64,000 nucleotides of DNA from Corynebacterium sp. (GTDB lineage Bacteria; Actinomycetota; Actinomycetes; Mycobacteriales; Mycobacteriaceae). The stretch covers positions 42,780-106,779 of the forward strand of contig NZ_JALAGY010000087.1 in assembly GCF_022712195.1 (NCBI RefSeq), read 5' to 3'. The translations under genes and the position numbers were made by a program. The notes beneath the pieces were generated by a model that was not told the DNA's origin, did no database searches, and saw nothing but the letters and a program-made list of their open reading frames with translations. Of the stretch, positions 41,878 to 49,903 are shown one piece after another (positions within the stretch are counted from its first letter, which is position 1; each line of letters opens with the position of its first letter).

Positions 41878-42671
41878 AGGAGCTGCCAGGCGGCCGCGGC
41901 GGCGAGTGCGCCGACGGCGTTGAGGGCCCAGTGCAGTCCGATCGGGGCGATCACGCTGCCGGTGTGGTGACGCAGCCAGGTCAGTCCCGCGCCCGCGGCG
42001 GCAGTGGCGACGACCGCCGCCCCCACGCCGGTCCACTGGGCGGCCGTCCCGGAGCCCAGGAACGCCGTGAGGCCGGCGTTGGTGGCCGTCAGGTTCAGTG
42101 AACTGGCGACGTGCCACAGGCCGAACAGCAGGGAGCTGCCGAAGAACACCAGCTTCGTCCCTCCCATACGTGCCAGCGTCCCGTGCAGCACACCGCGGAA
42201 CGCCAGCTCCTCCGGGAGCACGGTCTGCAAGGGGATGATTACCAGTGCGGCCACCAGGGCGGTCCGCAGGCTCGCGTAGGACTCGTTGAAGAAGAACTCC
42301 CTGGTGAACGGCAGTGCGACGGCGATACCCACCGCCACGACAACCAGGCCGGCCGCCCCCAGGCCGTAGAGCAGTCCGCGGCCGTGGGTGTGCCTGGCCA
42401 GGCCGAGGTCACGCCAGGTCATGCCGTTCGCCCGGGCGATGACGAGAAGGATGGCGACACCGACCGGCACGGTCGCGGCGACTGCCGCGAGCTGGGAGAA
42501 GTGCGCCGTGACGTTGATCACCGCCAGCGCGGTGACCACCGCGACGACGTTGAGCACGTCGCGGGTGCGGATGCCGCGGGGCGGGACGGCGGTGGCGGCT
42601 GCGGTGGTGGCGGTGGTGCGGCGCCGGCCGAAGAGGGAGGACGGGGTGAAACGTGTGGTGGTCAGGCTCAT
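41874..42671 (-). CDS. CPBP-family intramembrane metalloprotease (Abi/CAAX-like)
   Basis: 265 residues with about eight helices. Motif 1 EELAFRG (EExxxR), motif 2 FGLWHV with His and motif 3 GLHWALNAV with His/Asn are all present, so the glutamic-type intramembrane protease site is complete. Family members process prenyl proteins or bacteriocins, or give immunity. The N-terminus has a basic tail. It is convergent with the nuclease gene; only the frameshifted tail of that gene overlaps it. Confidence 0.9.
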   Translation of the reverse strand: MSLTTTRFTPSSLFGRRRTTATTAAATAVPPRGIRTRDVLNVVAVVTALAVINVTAHFSQLAAVAATVPVGVAILLVIARANGMTWRDLGLARHTHGRGLLYGLGAAGLVVVAVGIAVALPFTREFFFNESYASLRTALVAALVIIPLQTVLPEELAFRGVLHGTLARMGGTKLVFFGSSLLFGLWHVASSLNLTATNAGLTAFLGSGTAAQWTGVGAAVVATAAAGAGLTWLRHHTGSVIAPIGLHWALNAVGALAAAAAWQLL

Positions 42672-42954
42672 TGCCGTCCAACGTTATACCGGTCGGCCGC
42701 GTCGTCGCGAGTCCGTGGACGTCCGGGACGCCGATCGACATGGACTCCTGAGCGGGCTGACAGCGAACCTCAAGAAAGAGGCTGAATATATTCACGCTCA
42801 ATGCCGCCCGAGGGGCCGGGAATGGATTCAGCGGAGTGTGGCGTTACAGTATGAGCACAACAGACAGATAAGTCTGTTCGTCCCGCGCACCGGCGGGGAA
42901 CACGGACAGCGTCAGGGGTCTCACCGCGCAGGCCCCGGAGAGTCAGGAACACAC
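42672..42954. promoter_or_regulatory. Divergent regulatory region upstream of DAACS gene
   Basis: A 283-bp gap between the CPBP and symporter genes. It carries a perfect 12-bp palindrome TGAATATATTCA (42783-42794), a TACAGT -10-like element (42845) and a 6-bp inverted repeat ACAGAC/GTCTGT (42860-42865 and 42872-42877). The last could be a repressor site or a leader hairpin. No coding content convinces. Confidence 0.5.
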
Positions 42955-44328
42955 ATGTCGACAACACAGGACCACCGGACCAGCCGCGTCCCCGGCTGGC
43001 TCACCGGCTTCGGGGCGCAGGTCATCGCCGGTCTCGTCATCGGGCTGATCCTCGGGTTCATCGCCCGCGCCCAGGGCACCGGCCTCCCGGAGGGCGAGCA
43101 GAGCTGGCTGGGCACACTTCTCGACGAGGTGGGCTCCACCTACGTCACCCTGCTGAAGCTGATGATCCCGCCGTTGATCATCACCGCGGTCATCACCTCC
43201 GTGGCGAACCTGCGCAAGGTCGCCAACGCCGCACGGCTGGCGGTCAGCACCCTGATCTGGTTCGCGATCACCGCGTTCTTCTCCGTCCTGGTCGGCATCG
43301 CCGTCGGCCTGGTTATGAAGCCGGGGGAGGGGACGTCGGTCGACGCCTCCAGCGCCGCGGAACCCACGAGCTCCGGGTCCTGGCTCGGGTTCCTCGAGTC
43401 CATCGTCCCGGACAACTTCCTCGGTCTCGCGGCCTCGGCGAACTCCGACGGCGACATCGGACTGAGCTTCAACGTCCTCCAGCTGCTGGTCATCTCCATC
43501 GTGCTCGGTGTGGCCGCGGTGAAGGCCGGCAAGTCCGCTGAACCCTTCCTCGCCGTCACCGAGTCGCTGCTCACCGTGGTGCAGAAGGTGCTGTGGTGGA
43601 TCATCCGCCTGGCACCGATCGGTACCGGCGCCCTCATCGGCCACGCCGTCTCCGACTACGGGTGGGACGCCCTGGGGTCCCTGGGCAAGTTCGTGCTCGC
43701 CATCTACATCGGCCTGGCGATCGTCATGCTCGTCATCTACCCGGCCGTCCTCGCCTTCAACGGCCTGCCCGTGGTCGGTTTCTTCCGGCGCGTGTGGCCG
43801 GTGACGTCCCTCGGCTTCATCACCCGCTCCTCGATGGGCGTGATGCCGGTGACCCAGCGCGTCACGGAACGCTCCATGGGTGTTCCCACCGAGTACGCGT
43901 CCTTCGCCGTCCCGCTGGGCGCGACGACGAAGATGGACGGTTGCGCCGCGGTCTACCCCGCGATCGCCGCCCTGTTCGTCGCCCAGTTCTACGGCATCGA
44001 CCTGGGGGTCACCGACTACCTGCTGATCATCTTCGTCTCCGTGATCGGGTCCGCCGCCACGGCCGGCACCACCGGTGCCACCGTGATGCTCACCCTGACC
44101 CTGTCCACCCTGGGTCTGCCGCTGGCCGGTGTGGGTCTGCTGCTCGCCATCGAGCCGATCATCGACATGGGCCGCACCGCGGTGAACGTGACCGGCCAGT
44201 CGCTGGCCGCCACGGTGGTGGCCAAGCGCGCCGGCATCTGGGACCGGGAGATCTGGGACGCCGCCGAGGAGGTCGGGTTCGAGGGCGCCGCCGGCGAGGA
44301 CAGCCACCGTGCCCACGCCCGCCTCTGA
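42955..44328 (+). CDS. DAACS-family dicarboxylate/amino acid:cation symporter (first)
   Basis: 457 residues. GltPh-like fold: helices 1-6, reentrant hairpin HP1 with TRSSMGVMPVT (a serine-rich loop), helix 7 with GATTKMDGCAAVYPA (NMDGT-like, variant KMDGC), and HP2 with GSAATAGTTGATVM. These sites bind Na+ and an acidic substrate such as glutamate, aspartate or a C4-dicarboxylate. ATG 42955 has a GGAG 14 nt upstream, distant but the only candidate. It stands alone behind a complex 283-bp control region. Confidence 0.93.
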   Translation: MSTTQDHRTSRVPGWLTGFGAQVIAGLVIGLILGFIARAQGTGLPEGEQSWLGTLLDEVGSTYVTLLKLMIPPLIITAVITSVANLRKVANAARLAVSTLIWFAITAFFSVLVGIAVGLVMKPGEGTSVDASSAAEPTSSGSWLGFLESIVPDNFLGLAASANSDGDIGLSFNVLQLLVISIVLGVAAVKAGKSAEPFLAVTESLLTVVQKVLWWIIRLAPIGTGALIGHAVSDYGWDALGSLGKFVLAIYIGLAIVMLVIYPAVLAFNGLPVVGFFRRVWPVTSLGFITRSSMGVMPVTQRVTERSMGVPTEYASFAVPLGATTKMDGCAAVYPAIAALFVAQFYGIDLGVTDYLLIIFVSVIGSAATAGTTGATVMLTLTLSTLGLPLAGVGLLLAIEPIIDMGRTAVNVTGQSLAATVVAKRAGIWDREIWDAAEEVGFEGAAGEDSHRAHARL

Positions 44329-44358
44329 GGTCGGGCCCCTGTCCGGCCCCTGTCCGGA

Positions 44359-45885
44359 TCAGCCGGTCAACCGCACCTGTGACCAGGCCTCGCGCAGTTC
44401 GGGGACTGGGTCGGTGACGGTCTCCTCGCCGGCGTCGAAGACCTGGGTGGCGAAGCCGTCCCGGTAGGGGGTCCAGCCGGGGTCGCCGCGGTGGACGAAT
44501 TCCCGCCACCGCTGCTGCATCACCGCCGTCGTCGCCGCCATCCGGTCACGTCCGCCCAGGGCCAGCGCGCCGGGGCCGCGACCGGAGTCGTAGCGTCCGA
44601 AGAGGATCGGCAGGTCCAGGGCGTGGGTGGCGCCGATGCCCGAGACATTCAGCGACGGGGTGGACAGGTCCAGGCGGTACATCCAGGCCCGGCCCGACGG
44701 GTGCTGGTCGGCCAGCCGCATGGCGGGGGCGGTGAACAGGGCGTCGCCGATGAAGCGTCCCGCGTCCCCGCGTCGTCGCCCGTCGGAGTAGAACCTCGAC
44801 AGGATCTCCGGGGCGTGCCGGTTGTCGATGAGCGCCGCGAAGTCACGGGTCTGCCCCTGCAGGGTGCGGCGCGACACCCGGTTCCACCGCATCAGCACGT
44901 ACTCGTCGAGGTTGGTGCCGATGAGCAGCGGGACGTCCAGCGGCGCCCCCGGTTCCAGCGGGTGCCGCGGCAGGAGGTCGTCGGTCACCGGGGCGAAGGC
45001 GCCGGAGATGCCCGCGGCACCCCAGGACGCGGCGTTGAGCTTCTCCGTCAGCCAGGCCAGTTCACGGTGGTCGGTGGTCAACGGGTCGGGGTCGGGACGG
45101 TCGCCGAGGAGGTCGAGCGCCATGTTGCCCAGGTCGCGGGCCTGGGAGGGGGAGTGGACCATGGCGGCGGCGGGGGACTGGGCGATGAATCCCGCCACCA
45201 GGCCGTCCATCCGCGGCGACGCGCTCAGCGCGGTCACCATCGCACCGCCGCTGGATTCACCCATCACGGTGATGCGCGACGGGTCGCCGCCGAAGGACCG
45301 GGCGTTGGCGTGGACCCACTCGACCGCGGTGACGATGTCGGAGAGCCCGGTGTTGGTGTCGAACCGGTCGTGGTCGAGGGCGTCCGCGTGCCCCAGCGCG
45401 AGCTGGCCGAGGACACCGACCCGGTAGTTCACGGCCACGTACACGGCGTCGGTGGCGGCGGCGAAGTACTCCCCGGAGAGCAGGGGTTCGCGGGCGGAGC
45501 CGTGGATGTTGGACCCGCCGTGCAGGTACACGACGACGGGCCGGTTGGCCTCCTCGTCGACGACCCCGGTGGTGCCGGCCCGCGTGCCGCTGCGGGGGAC
45601 GACGATGTTCAGCCAGAGGCAGTCCTCGGATCCGACCCACCCGTGGCGGGTGTCGCGCCACTGGCTGCAGTAGTCGCCGGGACGGTCGGCCACGAAGGTG
45701 CCCTTCCACGGGGAGAGCGGGACGGCCCGGCGGAAGCGTCGGTCGCCGACGGGAGGTTCGGCGTAGGGGACACCACGGAAGGCCACGCCGTGGTTCACGG
45801 CGTGGCCTCTGAGGTCACCGGTGGTGGTGGACACGGTCCACCGGTCGGCGACGGTTGTCTGGCGCGTCTGCGGTCCCTGCTGCAT
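44359..45885 (-). CDS. Type-B carboxylesterase
   Basis: 508 residues with alpha/beta hydrolase fold. RGVPYAEPPVGDRRF, GSEDCLWLNIVVP and VVVYLHGGSN are carboxylesterase-lipase signatures; the nucleophile Ser lies in GESSGGA, His is likely in GATHALDLPILFG. It hydrolyses carboxylic esters. ATG 45885 begins 17 nt after the stop of the rubredoxin reductase gene, so it is probably last in the alkane operon. A role could be to cleave esters formed from alkane-derived alcohols or by the BVMO route; that is inference. Confidence 0.92.
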   Translation of the reverse strand: MQQGPQTRQTTVADRWTVSTTTGDLRGHAVNHGVAFRGVPYAEPPVGDRRFRRAVPLSPWKGTFVADRPGDYCSQWRDTRHGWVGSEDCLWLNIVVPRSGTRAGTTGVVDEEANRPVVVYLHGGSNIHGSAREPLLSGEYFAAATDAVYVAVNYRVGVLGQLALGHADALDHDRFDTNTGLSDIVTAVEWVHANARSFGGDPSRITVMGESSGGAMVTALSASPRMDGLVAGFIAQSPAAAMVHSPSQARDLGNMALDLLGDRPDPDPLTTDHRELAWLTEKLNAASWGAAGISGAFAPVTDDLLPRHPLEPGAPLDVPLLIGTNLDEYVLMRWNRVSRRTLQGQTRDFAALIDNRHAPEILSRFYSDGRRRGDAGRFIGDALFTAPAMRLADQHPSGRAWMYRLDLSTPSLNVSGIGATHALDLPILFGRYDSGRGPGALALGGRDRMAATTAVMQQRWREFVHRGDPGWTPYRDGFATQVFDAGEETVTDPVPELREAWSQVRLTG

Positions 45886-45902
45886 GCGCCCCAGCCTATC
45901 CG

Positions 45903-47180
45903 TCAGGTGGTGGTCGGGATGAGGGCCCCGTCGGTGAAGAACTCCGACTCGACCTCCTCCAGGGTCATGCCGAGGGCGTTCTTCGCCTTGCGGACGAGCG
46001 GGCTGCGTCCTGCGGTGGTGACGCCGGAGACGACGGACTCGCCGCCGGACCGCGACTCCAGGCTGAACACGACGAGCTCGTCCTCCTCGCTGACCAGCAC
46101 CAGCTCGTGGTCGGCGGGGTTGCTGGACGGTCCGGGCTGACCGCTCTGCACCGGGCGGCCGGTCGCGCCGGCCAGGTTCAGCATGGCGCCGAACTGGCGT
46201 GACCAGCCCTTCGGCGGGCTGAGCAGGAAACGGTCGGTCTCCTGGCCTGCGATCGACAGCCCGACGATGCCGCCGAGCAGCCGTGCCGAACCTTCGTCCT
46301 CCGGCAGGGTGACCGTGCCGTCCTCCGCGTGGATCTCGACGCAGTCGCCGGCGGCCCACACCCCGGGGACGGACGTGCGGCCGAACTCGTCGGTGACGAT
46401 GCCGCGGTTGACCTGCAGCCCGGCCGAGCGTGCCAGCGAGACGTCCCGGTCGAGCCCGACGGAGACGACCGTCACCGCCGGGTCGAGGTCGGCGAGGGTG
46501 TCGCTGATCTCCGCGTCGGACAGGCCGCAGCGGATGTCGATGCCGTGGGCGGTGTGCTTCTCCCGCAGCCACGCGGCCGCGGCGGCCGGCATGATGCGAC
46601 GGCAGATGTCGTCCTGCGCCTCCAGCACGGTGACTGTGGCGTCGGTGAGGGTCGAGGCGCCCGCGGCGGCCTCCAGTCCGAGGATCCCCCCGCCGATGAC
46701 GACGACGTTGTCGTCGGCGCTCAGGGCGGTGAGGGACTCCCGCAACGCCGTGGAGTGCTCCGGCGTGCGGATGTAGTGGACCTCCCGCCCCTCCAGCCAC
46801 GGGGCGTCGAGGCGGCGCGGCGACGCGCCGGTGGCGAGGATCAGCTGGTCCCAGGCGACGTCCCCGCCGTCGACGGTGAGGGTGCGCGCGGCGGTGTCCA
46901 CCGCGGTGACCTCGCTGTCCAGGTGCAGGGTGACGTCCACGGAGTCGGAACCGTCGAAGACGGCACCCGGCAGGGCGACCTCGTCGGCGCTCTTACCGTC
47001 GATGAGGATGTCCTTGTTCACCGACGGCCGGCGGTAGGGCCGGTGCGCCTCGCGGGTGAAGACGTCGACACTGGTGGTTCCGACGGTGTCCCCGGCCGCA
47101 GCGAGGAAGGCCTTGAGCGCCGAGTGGGCGGCCACACCGCCGCCGATGACGGCGATGCGCTGGTGGTCGGGCTGAGTCAT
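45903..47180 (-). CDS. Rubredoxin reductase (FAD, NADH-dependent)
   Basis: 425 residues. FAD motif IAVIGGGVAAHSALKAF near the N-terminus, central NADH motif VVVIGGGILGLEAAAG (about 150) and the C-terminal FAD site VWAAGDCVEI are in place, followed by the C-terminal domain. It passes electrons from NADH to the rubredoxins encoded just upstream and on to AlkB. ATG 47180 follows AGGACC. It sits 65 nt after the second rubredoxin gene. A ferredoxin reductase is the alternative by sequence alone, but context favours rubredoxin. Confidence 0.94.
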   Translation of the reverse strand: MTQPDHQRIAVIGGGVAAHSALKAFLAAAGDTVGTTSVDVFTREAHRPYRRPSVNKDILIDGKSADEVALPGAVFDGSDSVDVTLHLDSEVTAVDTAARTLTVDGGDVAWDQLILATGASPRRLDAPWLEGREVHYIRTPEHSTALRESLTALSADDNVVVIGGGILGLEAAAGASTLTDATVTVLEAQDDICRRIMPAAAAAWLREKHTAHGIDIRCGLSDAEISDTLADLDPAVTVVSVGLDRDVSLARSAGLQVNRGIVTDEFGRTSVPGVWAAGDCVEIHAEDGTVTLPEDEGSARLLGGIVGLSIAGQETDRFLLSPPKGWSRQFGAMLNLAGATGRPVQSGQPGPSSNPADHELVLVSEEDELVVFSLESRSGGESVVSGVTTAGRSPLVRKAKNALGMTLEEVESEFFTDGALIPTTT

Positions 47181-47245
47181 GTGCTGGTCCTGTCTCTTTC
47201 TGTGGTGCGGGGTCGGTGGGGACGGGTGGCGACGGGTGGCGACGC

Positions 47246-47428
47246 CTACTTGCGGCTGATCTGGACCATCTCGAAGTCGGCCTTCGCCGCTCCGCAGTCC
47301 GGGCACTCCCAGTCGTCGGGGATGTCCTCCCAGCGGGTGCCCGGGGGGAAGCCCTCCGCGGGGTCGCCTTCCGCCTCGTCGTAGATGTACCCGCACTGCA
47401 GGCATTCGTAGACTTTGTAGTCGTCCAT
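47246..47428 (-). CDS. Rubredoxin, AlkG2-like (second)
   Basis: 60 residues. Two Cys pairs bind one Fe: [15 protein letters not shown] (first knuckle) and [13 protein letters not shown] (second), with [15 protein letters not shown] between. This pattern is that of AlkG2-type rubredoxins, which by published work can pass electrons to AlkB. ATG 47428 has AAAGGAGC 9 nt upstream; an earlier in-frame ATG at 47479 would overlap the first rubredoxin gene and has no SD. Confidence 0.96.
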   Translation of the reverse strand: MDDYKVYECLQCGYIYDEAEGDPAEGFPPGTRWEDIPDDWECPDCGAAKADFEMVQISRK

Positions 47429-47479
47429 GGTGAGCTCCTTTCCTGAGCCGGTAGCCGGCGTCGCCGTTGCCGCGGTCAT

Positions 47480-47656
47480 CTAGCTGACCTTCTCGAAGTC
47501 GACCTTGTCACGGACTCCGCAGTCCGGGCAGAACCAGTCCTCGGGGACCTCGGCGTCCCAGTCGAAACCGGGGTTGAATCCTTCAGCGTCGTCGCCTTTG
47601 TCGGTGTCGACTCGGTAGTCGCACAGGGGGCACTGGTACACAGCCACGGTGGCCAC
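47480..47656 (-). CDS. Rubredoxin, AlkG1-like (first)
   Basis: 58 residues, GTG start at 47656 preceded by GAAAGGA. First knuckle CPLCDYRVDTDKGDD has Asp instead of the usual Gly after the second Cys; GFNPGFDWDAEVPEDWF and second knuckle CPDCGVRDKVDFEKV follow. This divergent first knuckle resembles the AlkG1-type rubredoxins present beside AlkG2 in other alkane clusters, whose role is unclear. Gene lies 51 nt before the second rubredoxin gene and below a common length cut-off, so it is easily missed. Confidence 0.94.
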   Translation of the reverse strand: MATVAVYQCPLCDYRVDTDKGDDAEGFNPGFDWDAEVPEDWFCPDCGVRDKVDFEKVS

Positions 47657-47697
47657 CAGTCCTTTCTCTTCTCAGGAAGTCGTTGTGGTGCAGTCGT

Positions 47698-47724
47698 GGC
47701 CGGCGCGAACAGCTCGCGCCGGCC
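47698..47724 (-). repeat. Intra-operon hairpin in alkane cluster
   Basis: GGCCGGCGCGA (47698-47708) pairs exactly with TCGCGCCGGCC (47714-47724) over a 5-nt loop, between the small membrane protein and rubredoxin genes. Without U-tract it may be a partial terminator or mRNA-stabilising element. Confidence 0.8.
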
Positions 47725-47748
47725 GTGGCGGACGGGTCCGCCGGGGTG

Positions 47749-48141
47749 TCAGGCCGTGGGGGCGGGGCCGGCGGCTCCACCTGCTCCGGCGGCGTAGTCG
47801 ATCGGCTTGCGGTTCTTCGGTCGCGGGATCACGTGGGTGGAGGGCACTCCGGGACCACGGTAGAGCCCGACGACGCCCGGGAGCAGGAAGAACAGCGAGA
47901 TGAGGATCAGCCAGGGGGCCACCGCGTCGACGTAGGCGGTGCCGTAGGCGCCGAATATGCCCAGGGCGAGTGCACCTGCACCGACGAGGGTGGAGACGAC
48001 GCACAGGGTGTAGTGCTTCTTCGGGTCGGTCATCTTCTGCGGGGGCGCCTGGTTCTCGGGGATGTCCGCGCCACCGGTGGAGCGCAGTGCGGCGAGGTCA
48101 GGCGAATCCGGGTTCTGGTTCTGGTGTGCTGTCGCGGTCAT
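47749..48141 (-). CDS. Small membrane protein in alkane operon, unknown
   Basis: 130 residues. The first 40 are polar, then KKHYTLCVVSTLVGAGALALGIFGAYG (helix 1) and VAPWLILISLFFLLPGVVGLY (helix 2) and a basic, then Gly/Ala/Pro-rich tail. AAGGAG precedes the ATG, which lies 2 nt after the alkB stop, so coupling to AlkB is almost certain. I know no family for it. A membrane partner, assembly factor or substrate-delivery protein of AlkB are possible roles, all inferred from position only. Confidence 0.8.
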   Translation of the reverse strand: MTATAHQNQNPDSPDLAALRSTGGADIPENQAPPQKMTDPKKHYTLCVVSTLVGAGALALGIFGAYGTAYVDAVAPWLILISLFFLLPGVVGLYRGPGVPSTHVIPRPKNRKPIDYAAGAGGAAGPAPTA

Positions 48142-48143
48142 GG

Positions 48144-49406
48144 TCAGGACTCCTTGGCAGCGGTTCCGGCGGGAGCCTTCTTGGCCCACTTGGCGCGCAG
48201 CTTGGCGGCCTTGCGCGGGTAGAGGTTCGCACGCTCGGTGTCGTAGTTGTAGTACTGCATCAGACGCTTGTCCATGATCGCGAACCACAGCGGCGGGAAC
48301 GAGGCGACGGCGATCATGGTGGCGTAGCCCTGGGGGAGCTCCGGGGCGTAGACGTCGGAGCGCAGGGACTGGTAGCGCCGGGTGGGGTTGGCGTGGTGGT
48401 CCGAGTGGCGCTGCAGCTGGTACAGGAAGATGTTGGTGGTCAGGTTGTCGGAGTTCCAGGAGTGCTCCGGGGAGCAGCGCTCGTAGCGGCCGTCCTCGAG
48501 CTTCTGGCGCAGCAGACCGTAGTGCTCCAGGTAGTTCACGAACTCCAGCAGGGCGATGCCGATGACCGCCTGGATCAGCAGGTACGGCAGGATGCCGATA
48601 CCGAAGCCGATCAGCAGGCCGCCCCACAGCAGGACGGTGATCAGCCAGGCGTTGAGGACGTCATTGTCGAGGTTGAACTGGCTCTTGCCGCCACGGGCGA
48701 GACGCTTCTTCTCGATGTCCCAGGCACGGGGGATCTGACGGGGGATGGAGCGCAGCAGGTAGACGTAGACGTTCTCGCCCATGCGGGAGCTGACCGGGTC
48801 CTCCGGGGTGGCGACCTTCACGTGGTGGCCCTTGTTGTGCTCGACGTAGAAGTGACCGTAGGCGGGGACCGCCAGGACGATCTTTCCGAGCCAGCGCTCG
48901 AAGCTGCCCTTCTTGTGGCCGAGCTCATGGGCGGCGACGATGCCGATGCCCGAGGTCATGCCCATGGTCCAGGCCAGGCCGACCTTCTCGTACCACTCGA
49001 GCCCACCGTAGGTCCACTGCCAGCAGCACAGCACGAGGCTGGCCAGCATGATGGGGAAGTACAGGTAGGAGATGACCCGGTAGTACTTGGTCTCCTCCAG
49101 CCAGGGGACGAACTCCTCCGGGGCGTTCTCGCCGTCGCGGCCGAGGACCCAGTCACCGATCGGCACGATGATGAACACGGCGATCGGTCCGAGGAACCAG
49201 GATGCCGAGATGAGGAACTCGGGCGCGCTGATGGCCTTCATCCACTCGACCACGCCCCAGATGATCAGCGGGATGGCGGCTGGCACCATGCTGAGGATCC
49301 AGGCGTACTTCTTCTTGTCGACCCACTGCTGTTCTTCAGCGGTGAACCCGTTGTCTGCGGCGACACCACCCTTGGCGGGTGTCGTCTTCTTGTTCGTTGT
49401 CGTCAT
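48144..49406 (-). CDS. alkB: Alkane 1-monooxygenase AlkB
   Basis: 420 residues with six predicted helices. The di-iron histidine boxes HELGHKKG, EHNKGHH and LQRHSDHHA are complete, and the HYG motif NYLEHYGL is present. It hydroxylates medium/long n-alkanes at the terminal carbon using O2 and electrons from rubredoxin. ATG 49406 has GGAGG at 49417-49421, 10 nt upstream. It heads an operon of alkB, small membrane protein, two rubredoxins, reductase and esterase. Family-typical Trp/Leu at the substrate-depth position cannot be assigned without alignment. Confidence 0.98.
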   Translation of the reverse strand: MTTTNKKTTPAKGGVAADNGFTAEEQQWVDKKKYAWILSMVPAAIPLIIWGVVEWMKAISAPEFLISASWFLGPIAVFIIVPIGDWVLGRDGENAPEEFVPWLEETKYYRVISYLYFPIMLASLVLCCWQWTYGGLEWYEKVGLAWTMGMTSGIGIVAAHELGHKKGSFERWLGKIVLAVPAYGHFYVEHNKGHHVKVATPEDPVSSRMGENVYVYLLRSIPRQIPRAWDIEKKRLARGGKSQFNLDNDVLNAWLITVLLWGGLLIGFGIGILPYLLIQAVIGIALLEFVNYLEHYGLLRQKLEDGRYERCSPEHSWNSDNLTTNIFLYQLQRHSDHHANPTRRYQSLRSDVYAPELPQGYATMIAVASFPPLWFAIMDKRLMQYYNYDTERANLYPRKAAKLRAKWAKKAPAGTAAKES

Positions 49407-49437
49407 GGCTAGGCGACCTCCATCTGACTGGCGTGAA

Positions 49438-49455
49438 GTGTGTTGTGGAACACAC
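49438..49455 (-). promoter_or_regulatory. Inverted repeat in alkB promoter, likely operator
   Basis: GTGTGTT (49438-49444) and AACACAC (49449-49455) form perfect 7-bp arms with GTGG between. Just upstream on the leftward strand stand a second dyad TGTGAACCACA (49470 region) and AT-rich TACATATTGTAC promoter sequence. TetR-type repressors control many alkB genes; no such regulator gene is in the window. Confidence 0.6.
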
Positions 49456-49495
49456 ACTATGTAAAGTGTGGTTCACAGTACAATATGTATTCGAG

Positions 49496-49890
49496 GAACA
49501 CAATGTTTAGCGGGAAAAATCTGGATGGTCTGCTACAGAACCCTCCGACCAGCGATTACGCTTCCGGAAAGGGGTAGGGCACGTGGGGGCGACGCCTAGC
49601 AGAGCCGCACGGGAGTGACGCCATCGAGGGTGGCGTGCAGGGATGTGCGGGGAAGAGCAGGGTGCGGGCCGGGGCGCGCACCCCGACCGTGCGCGGGGCC
49701 GGACGCAGGAAACCCCGGACCCGTGTCCCGGGTCCGGGGTTCTGTCGTCGGCGACATCGTGGTCGTCGCACTGGCCCCAGGGGTGGCGGGGCCGGGTGGG
49801 CGCCCGGAACAAGCTTCTGTCAGCAAACGACCGGTGCCGCACACAGGATACGACATGTTCCCCGGCAAAGCCACTTGTGGCGTGACACGG
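49496..49890. other. Non-coding stretch between alkB and the next gene, with orphan hairpin
   Basis: About 395 bp without a convincing gene; all frames are Arg/Pro-rich shadows. A 13-bp perfect stem AACCCCGGACCCG/CGGGTCCGGGGTT (49711-49723 and 49729-49741) looks like a terminator although no gene ends next to it. A small RNA or a decayed gene may have preceded it. Confidence 0.5.
49711..49741. terminator. Orphan terminator-like hairpin
   Basis: Perfect 13-bp GC-rich stem with a 5-nt loop, not adjacent to any recognisable gene end. Confidence 0.55.
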
Positions 49891-49896
49891 TAGGGT
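49891..49896 (+). promoter_or_regulatory. -10 element TAGGGT of 726-residue orphan (leaderless type)
   Basis: TAGGGT ends 7 nt before ATG 49904; no SD. Confidence 0.55.
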
Positions 49897-49903
49897 ACGT
49901 GCC

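Noticed and set aside
44359-46800. An 813-residue leftward frame
   Set aside because: The part beyond 45885 is antisense/out of frame to the rubredoxin reductase and Arg-rich; the esterase starts at 45885.
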